A DNA stretch of 43,440 bases. Origin: an uncultured Rikenella sp. Its GTDB lineage: Bacteria > Bacteroidota > Bacteroidia > Bacteroidales > Rikenellaceae. This document shows, one piece after another, positions 24,847 to 33,255 of this stretch. The notes beneath the pieces were generated by a model. The model worked only from the letters and a program-made list of their open reading frames with translations. It searched no databases and was not told the origin of the DNA. The stretch lies in NCBI RefSeq assembly GCF_910577125.1, contig NZ_CAJTMN010000008.1, forward strand, positions 1 through 43,440, written 5' to 3'. The stretch's first letter is position 1; each line of letters begins with the position of its first letter. The translations under genes and the position numbers were made by a program.

Positions 24847-25931
24847 CGTTCGAACTCTTTGTTTTCTGTTTCTGTTTCCGGATCGAGCAGGTCGTCTTCC
24901 GGCATGTCGACCGCTTCGGTCGCTGTCACTCCCGGTGCGGCTGGAGCTTCGCCCGGCGCGGGCAGTTCTTTGGTCTCTTCGACATAGAAATAGGCGTCGA
25001 AATAGGTCTGTTCGTTATCTTCGGGCGACGGGACCAGTTTGGCGAACTTCACGAGGTCGGCCAGCCGGAAAAGCTGGCGCAGTTTCTCGCACAGCCGTTC
25101 GTCGTTCACCTCGCGCACGGCGTCCAGAATCTGGTCGGAGGTCATCTCCATGGCTCCGATCCCGTACCGGCCTTCGATATAGATGCGTACAATGTCGGCC
25201 AGATGGGAGTAGTATTCCTTATGTTTGCCGTTCTGCCACAGTTTGCGGCTGTGCAACCGTTCCAAGGCCCGAATTGCCGCCACATGAGGCGGTACGACCG
25301 ATCTGTCGGCACCTTTTCTCCCCCGACGCAGGTATTTGACGAGCAGATAGATCACTACGGCCAGCCCCACGGCGATCAATCCGCCCCACAAGAGGTACTC
25401 TTTGATTTCGCGCCACTGGAAAGGGGTGTTGAGCGGCCGTTTGATGTCGAATATCTGTTGCTGAGTGGTATCGATTTCGAAGGTCTCGACCACGAGCCGC
25501 ATCGCTTCGGGGGCAAACACGGTGTCTCCTCTCCCCGCCTTCGCGTCATCGAGTGTGGCCGACCAGACGACCGGAAATCCGCCCAATTCATAATTCCCCT
25601 CGTCGAATCCGGTCAGCCGATAGGCGACACGTATCCGAATCCGCCTGCCGCTCTGTTCGACCGTATCGATCCGGTCGATCCCGAGCACTTCGATCTGCGG
25701 AGTGAGCCGCCCGTCTTCAAACCGGGGCAGCTGGATCTCCTGGGCGACATCTTTGTCGATATCGAGGTAGAGGTTGAACTGGTCGCCGATCAAAATGGTA
25801 TCGGGCACGAACCGGGCATGTATCTCCGGCGCCTGCCGGGCCGAGGCCGGCTGGGCCCATGCGGAGGACGCCGTTCCTCCGGCGGACGCAACTGCCGAAA
25901 GCAGAAAAAGAATGCTACGATAAAGTTTCAT
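24843..25931 (-). CDS. Bat-operon membrane protein with signal peptide and one TM helix
   Basis: The 362-aa protein has an N-terminal signal segment (LFLLSAVASAGGTASSAWA) and a periplasmic beta-rich domain (FVPDTILIGDQFNLYLDID). One membrane helix lies near residues 190-212 (YLLWGGLIAVGLAVVIYLLV). The cytoplasmic domain includes LERLHSRKLWQNGKHKEYYS and YIEGRYGIGAMEMTSDQIL, reminiscent of DUF4381-type proteins. Such a protein is usually found between the DUF58 gene and the VWA genes in MoxR-VWA clusters, probably as a membrane partner. The acidic C-terminus is low in complexity. It is 10 bp downstream of the DUF58 gene. The precise function is unknown. Confidence 0.75.
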   Translation of the reverse strand: MKLYRSILFLLSAVASAGGTASSAWAQPASARQAPEIHARFVPDTILIGDQFNLYLDIDKDVAQEIQLPRFEDGRLTPQIEVLGIDRIDTVEQSGRRIRIRVAYRLTGFDEGNYELGGFPVVWSATLDDAKAGRGDTVFAPEAMRLVVETFEIDTTQQQIFDIKRPLNTPFQWREIKEYLLWGGLIAVGLAVVIYLLVKYLRRGRKGADRSVVPPHVAAIRALERLHSRKLWQNGKHKEYYSHLADIVRIYIEGRYGIGAMEMTSDQILDAVREVNDERLCEKLRQLFRLADLVKFAKLVPSPEDNEQTYFDAYFYVEETKELPAPGEAPAAPGVTATEAVDMPEDDLLDPETETENKEFER

Positions 25932-25941
25932 ACTCTACGAG

Positions 25942-26847
25942 TTATCGCATTTTAAAGAGGCGCAACAAGGCGGCCACATAATCCTCGCCGGTCGCCACGG
26001 AGACGGTATCGACGCGGCATTTGGTCAGCGCCTGTCCGATGGCGGACGAGGCGAGGTCCCAGTATCGGGCATAGCTGTCGCGGGTTCGGGCGGAGGCGGT
26101 ATCGACCCACACTTTTTTCCCCTCCTCTGCGTCCTGCACTTCGATAATCCCCACGTCGGGCAGAACGGCCTCCCGGATGTCGTAAATCCGCAATCCGACC
26201 AGGTCGTGCCGCGAGGAGGCGATTTTAAGCCCCTCCTCGAAATTGACCTGCAAGGCCTCTCCGCGTTGATTGTCTGAGGAGAAGTCCATAAAATCGGTCA
26301 GCAGGAACACGGTGCACCGTTTTTTCATCACGTTGGTGAAAAAACGCAGGGCTTCGTTGATATCGGTTCCGCGCCCTTCCGGTTCGAAGTCGACCAGATC
26401 GCTGATAATCCGCAGAACGTGCTGCCGCCCTTTCTTCGGCGGGACGTACTTTTCAATGCGGTCGGAAAAGAGGATGCAGCCGATCTTGTCGTTATTCTGC
26501 GCTGCCGAAAATGCCAGCACGGCGGCAATTTCGGTCATCAGGTTTTTCTTGAGCTGTCCCTGGGTTCCGAACATGCGCGAGGCGCTGACGTCGATCAGGA
26601 GCATCATGGTCAGTTCCCGCTCTTCCTCGTAGACTTTGATATACGGGGCGCGGTTTCTGGCGGTGACGTTCCAGTCGATATCGCGGATGTCGTCGCCGAT
26701 GCGGTAGTCGCGCACTTCGCTGAAAGCCATCCCGCGCCCTTTGAAGGCGGAGTGGTATTTCCCGGCGAAAATATCGTTGGAGAGGCCGCGGGTCTTGATT
26801 TCGATTTTGCGGACTTTCCGGAGTATGTCTTCTTCGGTCTCTTTCAT
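25942..26847 (-). CDS. DUF58 domain protein of the MoxR-Bat operon
   Basis: The protein is about 301 aa from ATG 26845-26847; a TTG three codons upstream is a weaker start. It shows the DUF58 signature YRIGDDIRDIDWNVTARNRA near residues 50-70. A VWA-like fold follows, with a degenerate MIDAS (LLIDVSASRMFG) and LLTDFMDFSSDN. DUF58 proteins nearly always accompany MoxR ATPases and are thought to be their substrates or partners in maturing VWA proteins. There is no signal peptide, so it is cytoplasmic. A 1.1-kb cassette plus hairpin tract separates it from moxR, an unusual break in this otherwise tight operon. Confidence 0.88.
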   Translation of the reverse strand: MKETEEDILRKVRKIEIKTRGLSNDIFAGKYHSAFKGRGMAFSEVRDYRIGDDIRDIDWNVTARNRAPYIKVYEEERELTMMLLIDVSASRMFGTQGQLKKNLMTEIAAVLAFSAAQNNDKIGCILFSDRIEKYVPPKKGRQHVLRIISDLVDFEPEGRGTDINEALRFFTNVMKKRCTVFLLTDFMDFSSDNQRGEALQVNFEEGLKIASSRHDLVGLRIYDIREAVLPDVGIIEVQDAEEGKKVWVDTASARTRDSYARYWDLASSAIGQALTKCRVDTVSVATGEDYVAALLRLFKMR

Positions 26848-26900
26848 GGTGTGCAATCCGGTGATCTATTTTGTTGCAACAAAGCTTCAACGTGCGTTTC

Positions 26901-27101
26901 CCGCCCCGGGCTTCCGCGACGCAGGCAACGATGGGCGGTTAGGCGACCTGCTGTACATCGGCAACAGCGGGTTCTGCTACTCATCGTCGATGAGCGGCAG
27001 CAATGGGGTGTACTTGACTTTCACTGTGGCATCTCTCTATCATAGCGACGCAGGTCACCGCGCCTACGGTCTTCAGTTGCGTTGCCTCTCGGAATAAACG
27101 G
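26901..27101 (+). repeat. FISUMP-like C-terminal cassette 3
   Basis: This 201-bp copy has the canonical ends CCGCCCCGGGCTTCCGCG and TCTCGGAATAAACGG. Its frame reads APGFRDAGNDGR, LLYIGNSGFCYSSSMSG, then AYGLQLRCLSE and stop. It is antisense to the bat operon and begins 54 bp from the DUF58 start codon, so it sits where that gene's leader would be. Confidence 0.78.
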
Positions 27102-27182
27102 TGCGAAGATTTGGGCCGCCCCAGCCAATTGGGAGTGCGGCACGCACCGCCCGCCCGGCGTAAGGGCAGTACCCTCAAACCA

Positions 27183-27257
27183 CCGCGCGCCACGCCTTAA
27201 CAGGGAAATCGTTCAAACACGCAATCGTGTTTGAACAAGATTTCCCATGGCGCGCGG
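27183..27257 (+). repeat. Nested hairpin with variable core, copy B
   Basis: The outer arms CCGCGCGCC/GGCGCGCGG and GGGAAATC/GATTTCCC enclose a core of GTTCAAACACG/CGTGTTTGAAC. The outer arms match the neighbouring copies; the core does not. Confidence 0.8.
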
Positions 27258-27353
27258 ACAGAGAACGGAGCGAAGAGCTGGGCTAACACGGCCATTTGCC
27301 CACCGCGGGCACGCGGGGCCTGCGCGGCCCGAGCGCAGTACCCTCAAACAAAC

Positions 27354-27428
27354 CCGCGCGCCACGCCTTAAAAGGAAAATCGTCAAAATGCACCTGTGCG
27401 TTTTGACAAGATTTACCAAGGCGCGCGG
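27354..27428 (+). repeat. Nested hairpin with variable core, copy C
   Basis: The outer arms CCGCGCGCC/GGCGCGCGG are present. The inner GGAAAATC/GATTTACC is imperfect, and the core is GTCAAAATGCAC/GTGCGTTTTGAC. It lies 171 bp from copy B in the same orientation. Confidence 0.78.
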
Positions 27429-27570
27429 ACAAATCAAGACCGAAACCCTGCGGATCTTCGAGCCGCGCGGGCCGGACGCCTCCCCATCGGGAGGCCCGCA
27501 ACACGCCGCTCACGCGTCGAAAATTGCGGTACCTCCCGGGCACTCCGAAATAGCAGCCTCTACCCGGTTT

Positions 27571-27650
27571 TCCCGCGCGCTGGCGGAAATCTTATCCAAA
27601 CGCGCACCACGCGTTTGGATGATTTCCTACTCCAGCAACCGCGCGCGGGA
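27571..27650 (+). repeat. Nested hairpin with variable core, copy D
   Basis: The outer arms TCCCGCGCGC/GCGCGCGGGA are perfect. GGAAATC/GATTTCC and a core of ATCCAAACGCG/CGCGTTTGGAT complete the stem. The core is shared with copy E at 35017. Confidence 0.8.
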
Positions 27651-27960
27651 CTGTTTTTTTTTGCGTGCCTTAGGCGATTCAACCGTCGCCCGCTGGAATT
27701 TCATCTCGATTTTGTTCACCGCAAAACGAGCGAAATCCCTCTTTAAGCGGGCGGGCGGTGCGTGCCGCACTCCCAATTGACAGCCTCTACCCTAACAGGA
27801 TGGAACTGGCCTCGGGCCGGCCGGGCCCCACGTCCCGTGGACGGGAAATGCTCCGCATTTCTGCGGCTGGGTCGGCTCCATTCTTTGTCCGCGCGCCATG
27901 GCTCCACAAGACTCAGGTATCGGCTGCGCTGCGGCAGCCTCGGCCCAACCCGCCTGCCGC

Positions 27961-28959
27961 CTACGGCACTTCGACGGTGTTCAAAATTTCCGTAATAATA
28001 TCTTCCGAGGTAATATTTTCCGCCTCAGCCTCATACGTCAGTCCGATACGGTGACGCATCACATCCGGACACACGGCCCGAACGTCTTCCGGAATCACAT
28101 ACCCGCGACGCTTGATAAAAGCATACGCCTTGGCCGCCTTGGCCAGCGCGATCGAGGCACGGGGCGAACAACCGTAACCGATCATCATCGCCAGCCGGTC
28201 GAGACCATATTCCGCAGGTTCGCGGGTGGCGAAAATAATATCGACGATATAGCGTTCGATTTTCTCGTCCATATAGACCTGCGCCACCACCTCGCGGGCC
28301 TTGAGGATCGCATCGGTGGTCACCACCGGCGCCGCTTTCGGGAACGCGGCACCGAGCATGTTCTGACGGATGATCTGCCGTTCTTCGTCCTTTTTCGGAT
28401 AACCGATCTTGACCTTCAGCATAAAACGGTCCACCTGCGCTTCGGGCAGCGGATAGGTTCCCTCCTGCTCCAGCGGGTTCTGGGTCGCCATCACGAGGAA
28501 CGGATTCGGCAACCGATAGGTATTGTCACCGATGGTCACCTGATGTTCCTGCATGGCTTCGAGCAGAGCCGACTGCACCTTGGCCGGCGAACGGTTGATT
28601 TCGTCGGCGAGGACGAAGTTCGCGAAGATCGGCCCGAGTTTCACGGTAAACTCTTCGTTTTTCTGGCTGTAAATCAGGGTTCCGGTCAGGTCGGCCGGCA
28701 AGAGGTCGGGCGTGAACTGAATCCGGCTGAATTTGGCGTCGACAGCATCGGACAGCGTATTGATGGCCAACGTCTTGGCCAATCCCGGCACCCCTTCGAG
28801 CAGGATGTGCCCGTCGCTGAGGAGTCCGATCAACAGACTTTCGACAAGGTGTTTCTGCCCGACGATCACTTTTCCCATCTCCAGAGTCAGCAGATCGACG
28901 AACGCGCTCTGTTTTTCGATGCGGGCGTTGAGCTCCTGAATGTTTACGGCTTCGCTCAT
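27961..28959 (-). CDS. moxR: MoxR family AAA+ ATPase
   Basis: The 332-aa protein has Walker A GVPGLAKT at residues 56-63, Walker B FVLADEINRSP near 115, sensor MATQNPLEQEGTYPLPEAQV and the RFMLKVKIGYP lid region. MoxR ATPases are chaperone-like and act on VWA/DUF58 partners, here the Bat proteins encoded downstream. It is the first gene of the cluster, with a likely promoter at 29067 and a leader hairpin at 29006. No membrane segment is present. The start is ATG 28957-28959. Confidence 0.93.
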   Translation of the reverse strand: MSEAVNIQELNARIEKQSAFVDLLTLEMGKVIVGQKHLVESLLIGLLSDGHILLEGVPGLAKTLAINTLSDAVDAKFSRIQFTPDLLPADLTGTLIYSQKNEEFTVKLGPIFANFVLADEINRSPAKVQSALLEAMQEHQVTIGDNTYRLPNPFLVMATQNPLEQEGTYPLPEAQVDRFMLKVKIGYPKKDEERQIIRQNMLGAAFPKAAPVVTTDAILKAREVVAQVYMDEKIERYIVDIIFATREPAEYGLDRLAMMIGYGCSPRASIALAKAAKAYAFIKRRGYVIPEDVRAVCPDVMRHRIGLTYEAEAENITSEDIITEILNTVEVP

Positions 28960-29005
28960 ATAGGTTGTTTGGTTAGATTATCGTTTTCCGTCGTTTCGTC
29001 CGGGT

Positions 29006-29031
29006 TTTAAAGTAGTCCCGACTACTTTAAA
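29006..29031 (-). promoter_or_regulatory. Perfect palindrome in the moxR leader
   Basis: The arms TTTAAAGTAGT (29006-29016) and ACTACTTTAAA (29021-29031) are perfectly complementary around CCCG. It lies between the predicted -7 element and the moxR ATG. It could be an operator or a leader-RNA hairpin; nothing shows which. Confidence 0.5.
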
Positions 29032-29066
29032 CGGTCGGAAGCGGATTTTATTTTGTTCCCGGAGAA

Positions 29067-29074
29067 CAAATTTA
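29067..29074 (-). promoter_or_regulatory. -7 element (TAAATTTG) of the moxR-bat operon
   Basis: The minus strand carries TTTG, a 22-nt spacer, then TAAATTTG, close to the Bacteroidetes TTTG-N19-21-TAnnTTTG consensus. It would give an mRNA leader of roughly 100 nt. Confidence 0.6.
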
Positions 29075-29128
29075 AGAGTTTTTCCGCCTCGACGATCAAA
29101 TAAGATGCCATTCGCTCCGGGCACCTGT

Positions 29129-29173
29129 AAAAACGCGGCGCGCCGGGAGGTTTTTCGTTCCCCCGGCGCGCCG
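29129..29173 (-). terminator. Terminator of the OMP-tlpA-lpxD-ruvC-tlpA operon
   Basis: The arms CGGCGCGCCGGGAGG (29136-29150) and CCCCCGGCGCGCCG (29160-29173) form a GC-rich stem. On the minus strand it is followed by TTTTTAC. It lies 16 bp after the last stop. Confidence 0.82.
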
Positions 29174-29189
29174 TACAAAACAGCATCCT

Positions 29190-30230
29190 TTACTCTCCGT
29201 CCGCAGCCGTCTCGCCGTAGACTTCGGCGAGTTTGTTCATCAAGGCTTCGCCGCGCAGGTTGCGCGCCACGATCGTCCCGTCCGGCCCGATCAGCACGTT
29301 CGAGGGGATCGACCGAACGCCGTACATCCCTGCCGGAACGCACTCCCAGAACTTCAAGTCGCTCACGTTCGTCCAGGTCAGGCCGTCTTTTTCGATGGCC
29401 TGGATCCAGTTTTCGCGTCCGTCCGGTCGGTCGAGCGATACGCCGAAGACGGTAAACCCTTTGTCTTTATACTGATTGTAAGCCGCTACGACATGCGGAT
29501 TCTCCGCGCGGCACGGCCCGCACCACGATGCCCAGAAGTCGAGCAGCACATAATTTCCTTTCCCGGCCACAGAAGACAAGGCGATGGGCATCCCGGTGGT
29601 ATCGGGCAGGGTGAAATCGAGGAACGGATGGCCCGGGCTGCTGAGTTCGAGTTTGTCGGCCATTTCGCCGACGAGCTTCAGGTAGACCGACTCCCGGATC
29701 GTGCTGTCGAATCCGGCTGCGTATTCGCGCATTTGCGTCGGGTCGAGCCCCGGAGCCATCCGCCGGAACAGCAGATAAGCCGCCGCCACGCTGGCCGGAT
29801 TCCCTTTCACAAACGATTCGTTGACAGCCAGATAGTCTTCGTAATTTTTCACCGTGTCGACCGCCGCCTGGTAGGTTTCGAACAGATCCTGTTCGGCCGA
29901 GCCGACCACCTGAATACTGTCGGGCTGTTCGAGCGATCCGGTCACGGCAATCGGGCTGTTTTCGAGGAAGAAGACCGTCGCAGGCCGTGCGGTGCTGTCG
30001 CCCACGGCAATCTGGGCCAGCAACGGCAGTTCGAGGACGCCGCTAAACGAGACCTTCCCCTGCGCTACCTTGGCCGAGTCGACCACAAGAGGGGTTTTCC
30101 CCTGAAAAACAGAGAGGTAGACGGGTTGCCCCTCTTCGAGTCCGTCGAGGGTGGCGACCACTTGGTAACCTTTCTTGGCACATGCGGCAAACATCAGGGC
30201 CGCTGCACCGAGCAAAAGCATTTTTTTCAT
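29190..30230 (-). CDS. TlpA-type thiol-disulfide oxidoreductase lipoprotein with DUF4369-like N-terminus
   Basis: From ATG 30228-30230 the protein has about 346 aa and begins MKKMLLLGAAALMFAACAKK, a lipoprotein signal with the lipobox Cys at position 17. The N-terminal DUF4369-like beta domain (YQVVATLDGLEEGQPVYLSV) precedes a thioredoxin-fold domain with active site FWASWCGPCRAENP. The cis-Pro segment is RSIPSNVLIGPDG. This architecture is very common in Bacteroidetes. It is expected to be anchored in the membrane facing the periplasm and to act in disulfide reduction or isomerisation; the substrate is unknown. It is the last gene of its operon. Confidence 0.88.
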   Translation of the reverse strand: MKKMLLLGAAALMFAACAKKGYQVVATLDGLEEGQPVYLSVFQGKTPLVVDSAKVAQGKVSFSGVLELPLLAQIAVGDSTARPATVFFLENSPIAVTGSLEQPDSIQVVGSAEQDLFETYQAAVDTVKNYEDYLAVNESFVKGNPASVAAAYLLFRRMAPGLDPTQMREYAAGFDSTIRESVYLKLVGEMADKLELSSPGHPFLDFTLPDTTGMPIALSSVAGKGNYVLLDFWASWCGPCRAENPHVVAAYNQYKDKGFTVFGVSLDRPDGRENWIQAIEKDGLTWTNVSDLKFWECVPAGMYGVRSIPSNVLIGPDGTIVARNLRGEALMNKLAEVYGETAADGE

Positions 30231-30266
30231 CGTATTTCGTTTGGATTTGATGGTTGATTCCACGTT

Positions 30267-30902
30267 TCACCGAAGTTTGTCGGGGTTGTCCCGCACAAAG
30301 GCGGCCCAGCCTCCCGAACCGCTCCCCCTGCCCGAAGCACGCTCGCCGACCGAGGTTCCGAACGGGCTGGAATGGATGTAATAATGACACAGGGCCACCG
30401 CCAGCCCGTCCGTCGCATCGAGCTCTTTCGGCGTGGTGCCGATGCCGAGAATTTTCTGCAGGAGGGCCGCCACCTGCTCTTTCGAGGCGCCGCCCTGTCC
30501 GGTAATGGCCTGTTTGATACGCCGCGGCGAGTATTCGAAGACCGGAATCCCCTGGGTCAAAGCGGCGACCATCGCCACCCCCTGCGCCCGCCCGAGCTTG
30601 AGCATGCTCTGCACGTTTTCGCCGTAGAACGGCGCTTCGAGCGCCATCTCGTCCGGCCGATACTCCCGCACCAGAGCGGAAACCCGTTCGAAAATGTGCC
30701 TAAGTTTCTGATACCGGTCTCCGTACTTCCCCAAGGTCACCACGCCGAGCACCCGGCACTGCGGCTGGCCGTTCCGGATCTGCAGCACGCCGTATCCGAG
30801 CACGTTGGTGCCGGGGTCGATCCCGATGAGGGTCTTCCCCTCCATGGGGTCGGCCCGGACGGCCTGCTCTTCGCGCTGGGCGCGGCTGCGACGCGTAATC
30901 AT
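30267..30902 (-). CDS. ruvC: RuvC Holliday junction resolvase
   Basis: The protein has up to 211 aa. The acidic catalytic residues are visible: LIGIDPGTNVLGYG (Asp29), MALEAPFYG and DATDGLAVALCHYY (final Asp pair). RuvC cleaves Holliday junctions together with RuvAB. The ATG at 30902 adds 19 basic residues before MEGKTLIGIDPG; ATG 30845 would give the more usual N-terminus of 192 aa. The extra Gly/Ser-rich stretch near the C-terminus (SVGERASGRGSGSGGWAAF) is not part of the core fold. It begins 13 bp after lpxD. Confidence 0.92.
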   Translation of the reverse strand: MITRRSRAQREEQAVRADPMEGKTLIGIDPGTNVLGYGVLQIRNGQPQCRVLGVVTLGKYGDRYQKLRHIFERVSALVREYRPDEMALEAPFYGENVQSMLKLGRAQGVAMVAALTQGIPVFEYSPRRIKQAITGQGGASKEQVAALLQKILGIGTTPKELDATDGLAVALCHYYIHSSPFGTSVGERASGRGSGSGGWAAFVRDNPDKLR

Positions 30903-30915
30903 AAAACGCCCGACA

Positions 30916-31983
30916 CTACTTCTCCCCGAGATCGTTCAGCCGGGTTTCCAGCGCCTTGAGCTGGCGCGACAGCTCGGCCACCTGTTTCCGCAGCTCCGGC
31001 AACTGCTTGACCGAAGCCTGAATACGGTGTCCCTCCAGGCCCGGATAGGCCGGAGAGCCGAACAGGGTTGCCCCCGGTGTCAGAACGTTGTTCGATATCC
31101 CGGACTGCGACCCGACTTTCACGCCGTCGGCGATCGTAATGTGTCCGACAACCCCCACCTGTCCCCCCATCATCACATTCCGCCCGACTTTCGTAGAACC
31201 GGCGATCCCGACCTGCGCCGCCATCACCGTATTCTCGCCGATCACCACGTTGTGGGCCACCTGGATCAGGTTGTCGAGCTTCGCCCCCCGCTTGATCCGC
31301 GTGGAGCCCATCGTCGCCCGGTCGATCGTACAGTTGGAGCCGATCTCCACGCGATCCTCGATCACGACATTGCCGATCTGGGGAATCTTTTGGAACGATC
31401 CGTCTTCGGTCGGCGCAAAGCCGAACCCGTCGCCGCCGATCACCGTCCCGCCGTGCACGATCACGTCGTCGCCGAGCTCGCAAGCCTCATAGACCTTGAC
31501 CCCCGGATAGAGTATCGTCCGTTCGCCGACCCGGGCGCCGTCCCCCACGTAGACCTGCGGCCAGATCTGCGCCCCCGCCTTCACCACCGCACCCTCGCCG
31601 ATCACGGCATACTCGCCGACATAAGCCCCCTCGCCCACCGTCGCGGTCGGATGAATCGCTGCCAGCGGACTGATGCCCGTCTTCTTCGGTTTGTTCGCCA
31701 CGTAGAGGTCGAGCAGCGAGGCGAAGGCCTTGTAGGCATTCTCGACCCGCACGAGGGTCAGCCCCTCCGGCAGTGCCTCGCGAACGACCAGATCGGTATT
31801 GACGATCGCAATCGTCGCTCCCGTCCGGTAGAGGAACTCTTCGTATTTCGGATTGGAAAGAAAAACCAGGTCGCCGGCCTTGGCCTCCTCGATCTTGGCG
31901 ACCGAACCGACCGCCGCCTGAGCGTCTCCCTCGACCGTGCCGCCGAGAAATCCGGCGATCATCTCTGCTGTAAACTGCATCAT
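30916..31983 (-). CDS. lpxD: UDP-3-O-acylglucosamine N-acyltransferase LpxD
   Basis: This 355-aa protein has an LpxD N-terminal domain (about 1-100, ENAYKAFASLLDLYVANKPK) and a left-handed beta-helix of hexapeptide repeats (about 108-310). The catalytic His lies in NLIQVAHNVVIGE (His244), and a C-terminal helix completes the fold (KQLPELRKQVAELSRQLKAL). It catalyses the N-acylation of UDP-3-O-acylglucosamine in lipid A synthesis, so the cell makes LPS-type outer membranes. Two adjacent ATGs (31983 and 31980) are possible starts. Confidence 0.95.
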   Translation of the reverse strand: MMQFTAEMIAGFLGGTVEGDAQAAVGSVAKIEEAKAGDLVFLSNPKYEEFLYRTGATIAIVNTDLVVREALPEGLTLVRVENAYKAFASLLDLYVANKPKKTGISPLAAIHPTATVGEGAYVGEYAVIGEGAVVKAGAQIWPQVYVGDGARVGERTILYPGVKVYEACELGDDVIVHGGTVIGGDGFGFAPTEDGSFQKIPQIGNVVIEDRVEIGSNCTIDRATMGSTRIKRGAKLDNLIQVAHNVVIGENTVMAAQVGIAGSTKVGRNVMMGGQVGVVGHITIADGVKVGSQSGISNNVLTPGATLFGSPAYPGLEGHRIQASVKQLPELRKQVAELSRQLKALETRLNDLGEK

Positions 31984-32013
31984 CGAATCTGATTTAGAGA
32001 TTGTGTGTAACTC

Positions 32014-33201
32014 CTACCGCGCCGCCCGCACCAGAGAATCGAGACAGGTGTAGAAAGCCGGATCTTCGCCCGTAAACCGCCGTACGGTGCTGCCGTCCGG
32101 CGCCAGAATAATCTTGGTCGGGAAGGCCTCGATGCCGTACCGCATCGGAATATCGTCGCCTTCGGCCCGAACTTGGATCCACGGCAGACCGTGCGTTTCG
32201 ACCCCCTTTTTCCATGCCTCTTCCGTGTCGCCGCAGTCGATGCCGACGAATTCTGCTTGTCGGCCGTTCCCCAGCTCGGCATAGGTTTTCTTCATCTCCG
32301 GTATCCCCTTGATGCACCAGCTGCACCAGGTGCCCCAGAAATCGAGCACGATGTACCGTCCTTCCGTATTGAACAACGACGAGAGGGTGAAATCCTTCCC
32401 GTCCAATCCCGGCAAGGTGAAGTCCGGCGCTATCCCGCCGCCGGCCATCGCCGTGCGTGCCTCTTCGGCGGCAAAAACCTTGGCGATCTCTTCGTTCTGC
32501 AGGTCGAGCCACGCTTTGAAGGGGCCGTTTTTCACCGATTCGTCGAGCCCGCGGTACAAGCTGTCGACCAGATACGGATCGCCGATGGTCGTCAGGTAAT
32601 AGGCCGAAAGCTGAGCTGCCGGATGCTCTGCGATATAACCGGTCTTGAAGTTCGAAACAGAATCCGCCAGCATCTGCATCTGCCGCTGCAACGAATCTGC
32701 CACACCGCTCTCCGGCTGCACGAACGAGGCGGTCATACTGAGCATCCCGAGCTGCATTTCGAGCGGTTCGATCACCTTCTGCCGTTCGAGCCACTCTTCC
32801 TGCACCGGCGAGCCGGTCAGGGTATAGTCGATGGTCTGATGTTCCGTTTCGTATTTCCCCTCGACGCGCACGCCGTTCTCGCCGGGCAGCAGAAACAGTT
32901 GAACGGTCTGCCGCGGCCCGTCGCCGCGATAGCTGCGCGGGGCGAGAATCAAGCGATAAATTTGCTCGTCATCCGGCGTGGTCACGCTGAATTCGACGCT
33001 CTTCCCGTCGTCGCTTTTCCGTCCGCCGATCACGCGCTGCACCATCGGCTGCCGGTCGCGAATCGTGGCCGGGGTCATATAGGCACAGATCAGGCTGTCT
33101 TCCTGCAATCCTTCGATGCGGACGGTGAGCCGTTCCTTTTCGTTGTTGCGGCATCCGAAGGTCAGCAAGAGGAGGCCGAGAAGCAAAAATCTAGTTTTCA
33201 T
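32014..33201 (-). CDS. TlpA-type thioredoxin-fold lipoprotein
   Basis: The protein has about 395 aa from ATG 33199-33201; a GTG two codons upstream is rejected. It starts with a lipoprotein signal (MKTRFLLLGLLLLTFGCRNN). A DUF4369-like domain (VRIEGLQEDSLICAYMTP) and a helical middle follow. The C-terminal thioredoxin domain has active site WGTWCSWCIKG and cis-Pro segment EAFPTKIILAPDG. The active-site dipeptide is Ser-Trp rather than the Gly-Pro of the neighbour at 29190. It lies in an operon with an outer-membrane protein and lpxD, which fits an envelope role. Confidence 0.87.
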   Translation of the reverse strand: MKTRFLLLGLLLLTFGCRNNEKERLTVRIEGLQEDSLICAYMTPATIRDRQPMVQRVIGGRKSDDGKSVEFSVTTPDDEQIYRLILAPRSYRGDGPRQTVQLFLLPGENGVRVEGKYETEHQTIDYTLTGSPVQEEWLERQKVIEPLEMQLGMLSMTASFVQPESGVADSLQRQMQMLADSVSNFKTGYIAEHPAAQLSAYYLTTIGDPYLVDSLYRGLDESVKNGPFKAWLDLQNEEIAKVFAAEEARTAMAGGGIAPDFTLPGLDGKDFTLSSLFNTEGRYIVLDFWGTWCSWCIKGIPEMKKTYAELGNGRQAEFVGIDCGDTEEAWKKGVETHGLPWIQVRAEGDDIPMRYGIEAFPTKIILAPDGSTVRRFTGEDPAFYTCLDSLVRAAR

Positions 33202-33255
33202 GATCACTGGTTTTCAAATGGATACGAACGATGTCCACGAAACATCACCCGATGT

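Larger units (their letters stand above)
27102..27960 (+). repeat. GC-rich multi-hairpin tract following cassette 3
   Basis: No gene is supported. It holds three variable-core hairpins (27183, 27354, 27571). The first two are in tandem, each preceded by CAGTACCCTCAAAC and CGCGCCACGCCTTAA. There is a partial copy of the GGGCCGG...GGGAGGCCCGCAAC module near 27475, and CACTCCGAAATAGCAGCCTC near 27540. Two copies of a GGCGGTGCGTGCCGCACTCC-like segment face each other in opposite orientation near 27135 and 27750. It separates moxR from the rest of its operon. Confidence 0.65.

Noticed and set aside
27183..27428. CRISPR array
   Set aside because: The repeats are self-complementary hairpins with unequal spacing, only two in tandem, and no spacer-repeat periodicity or cas genes.
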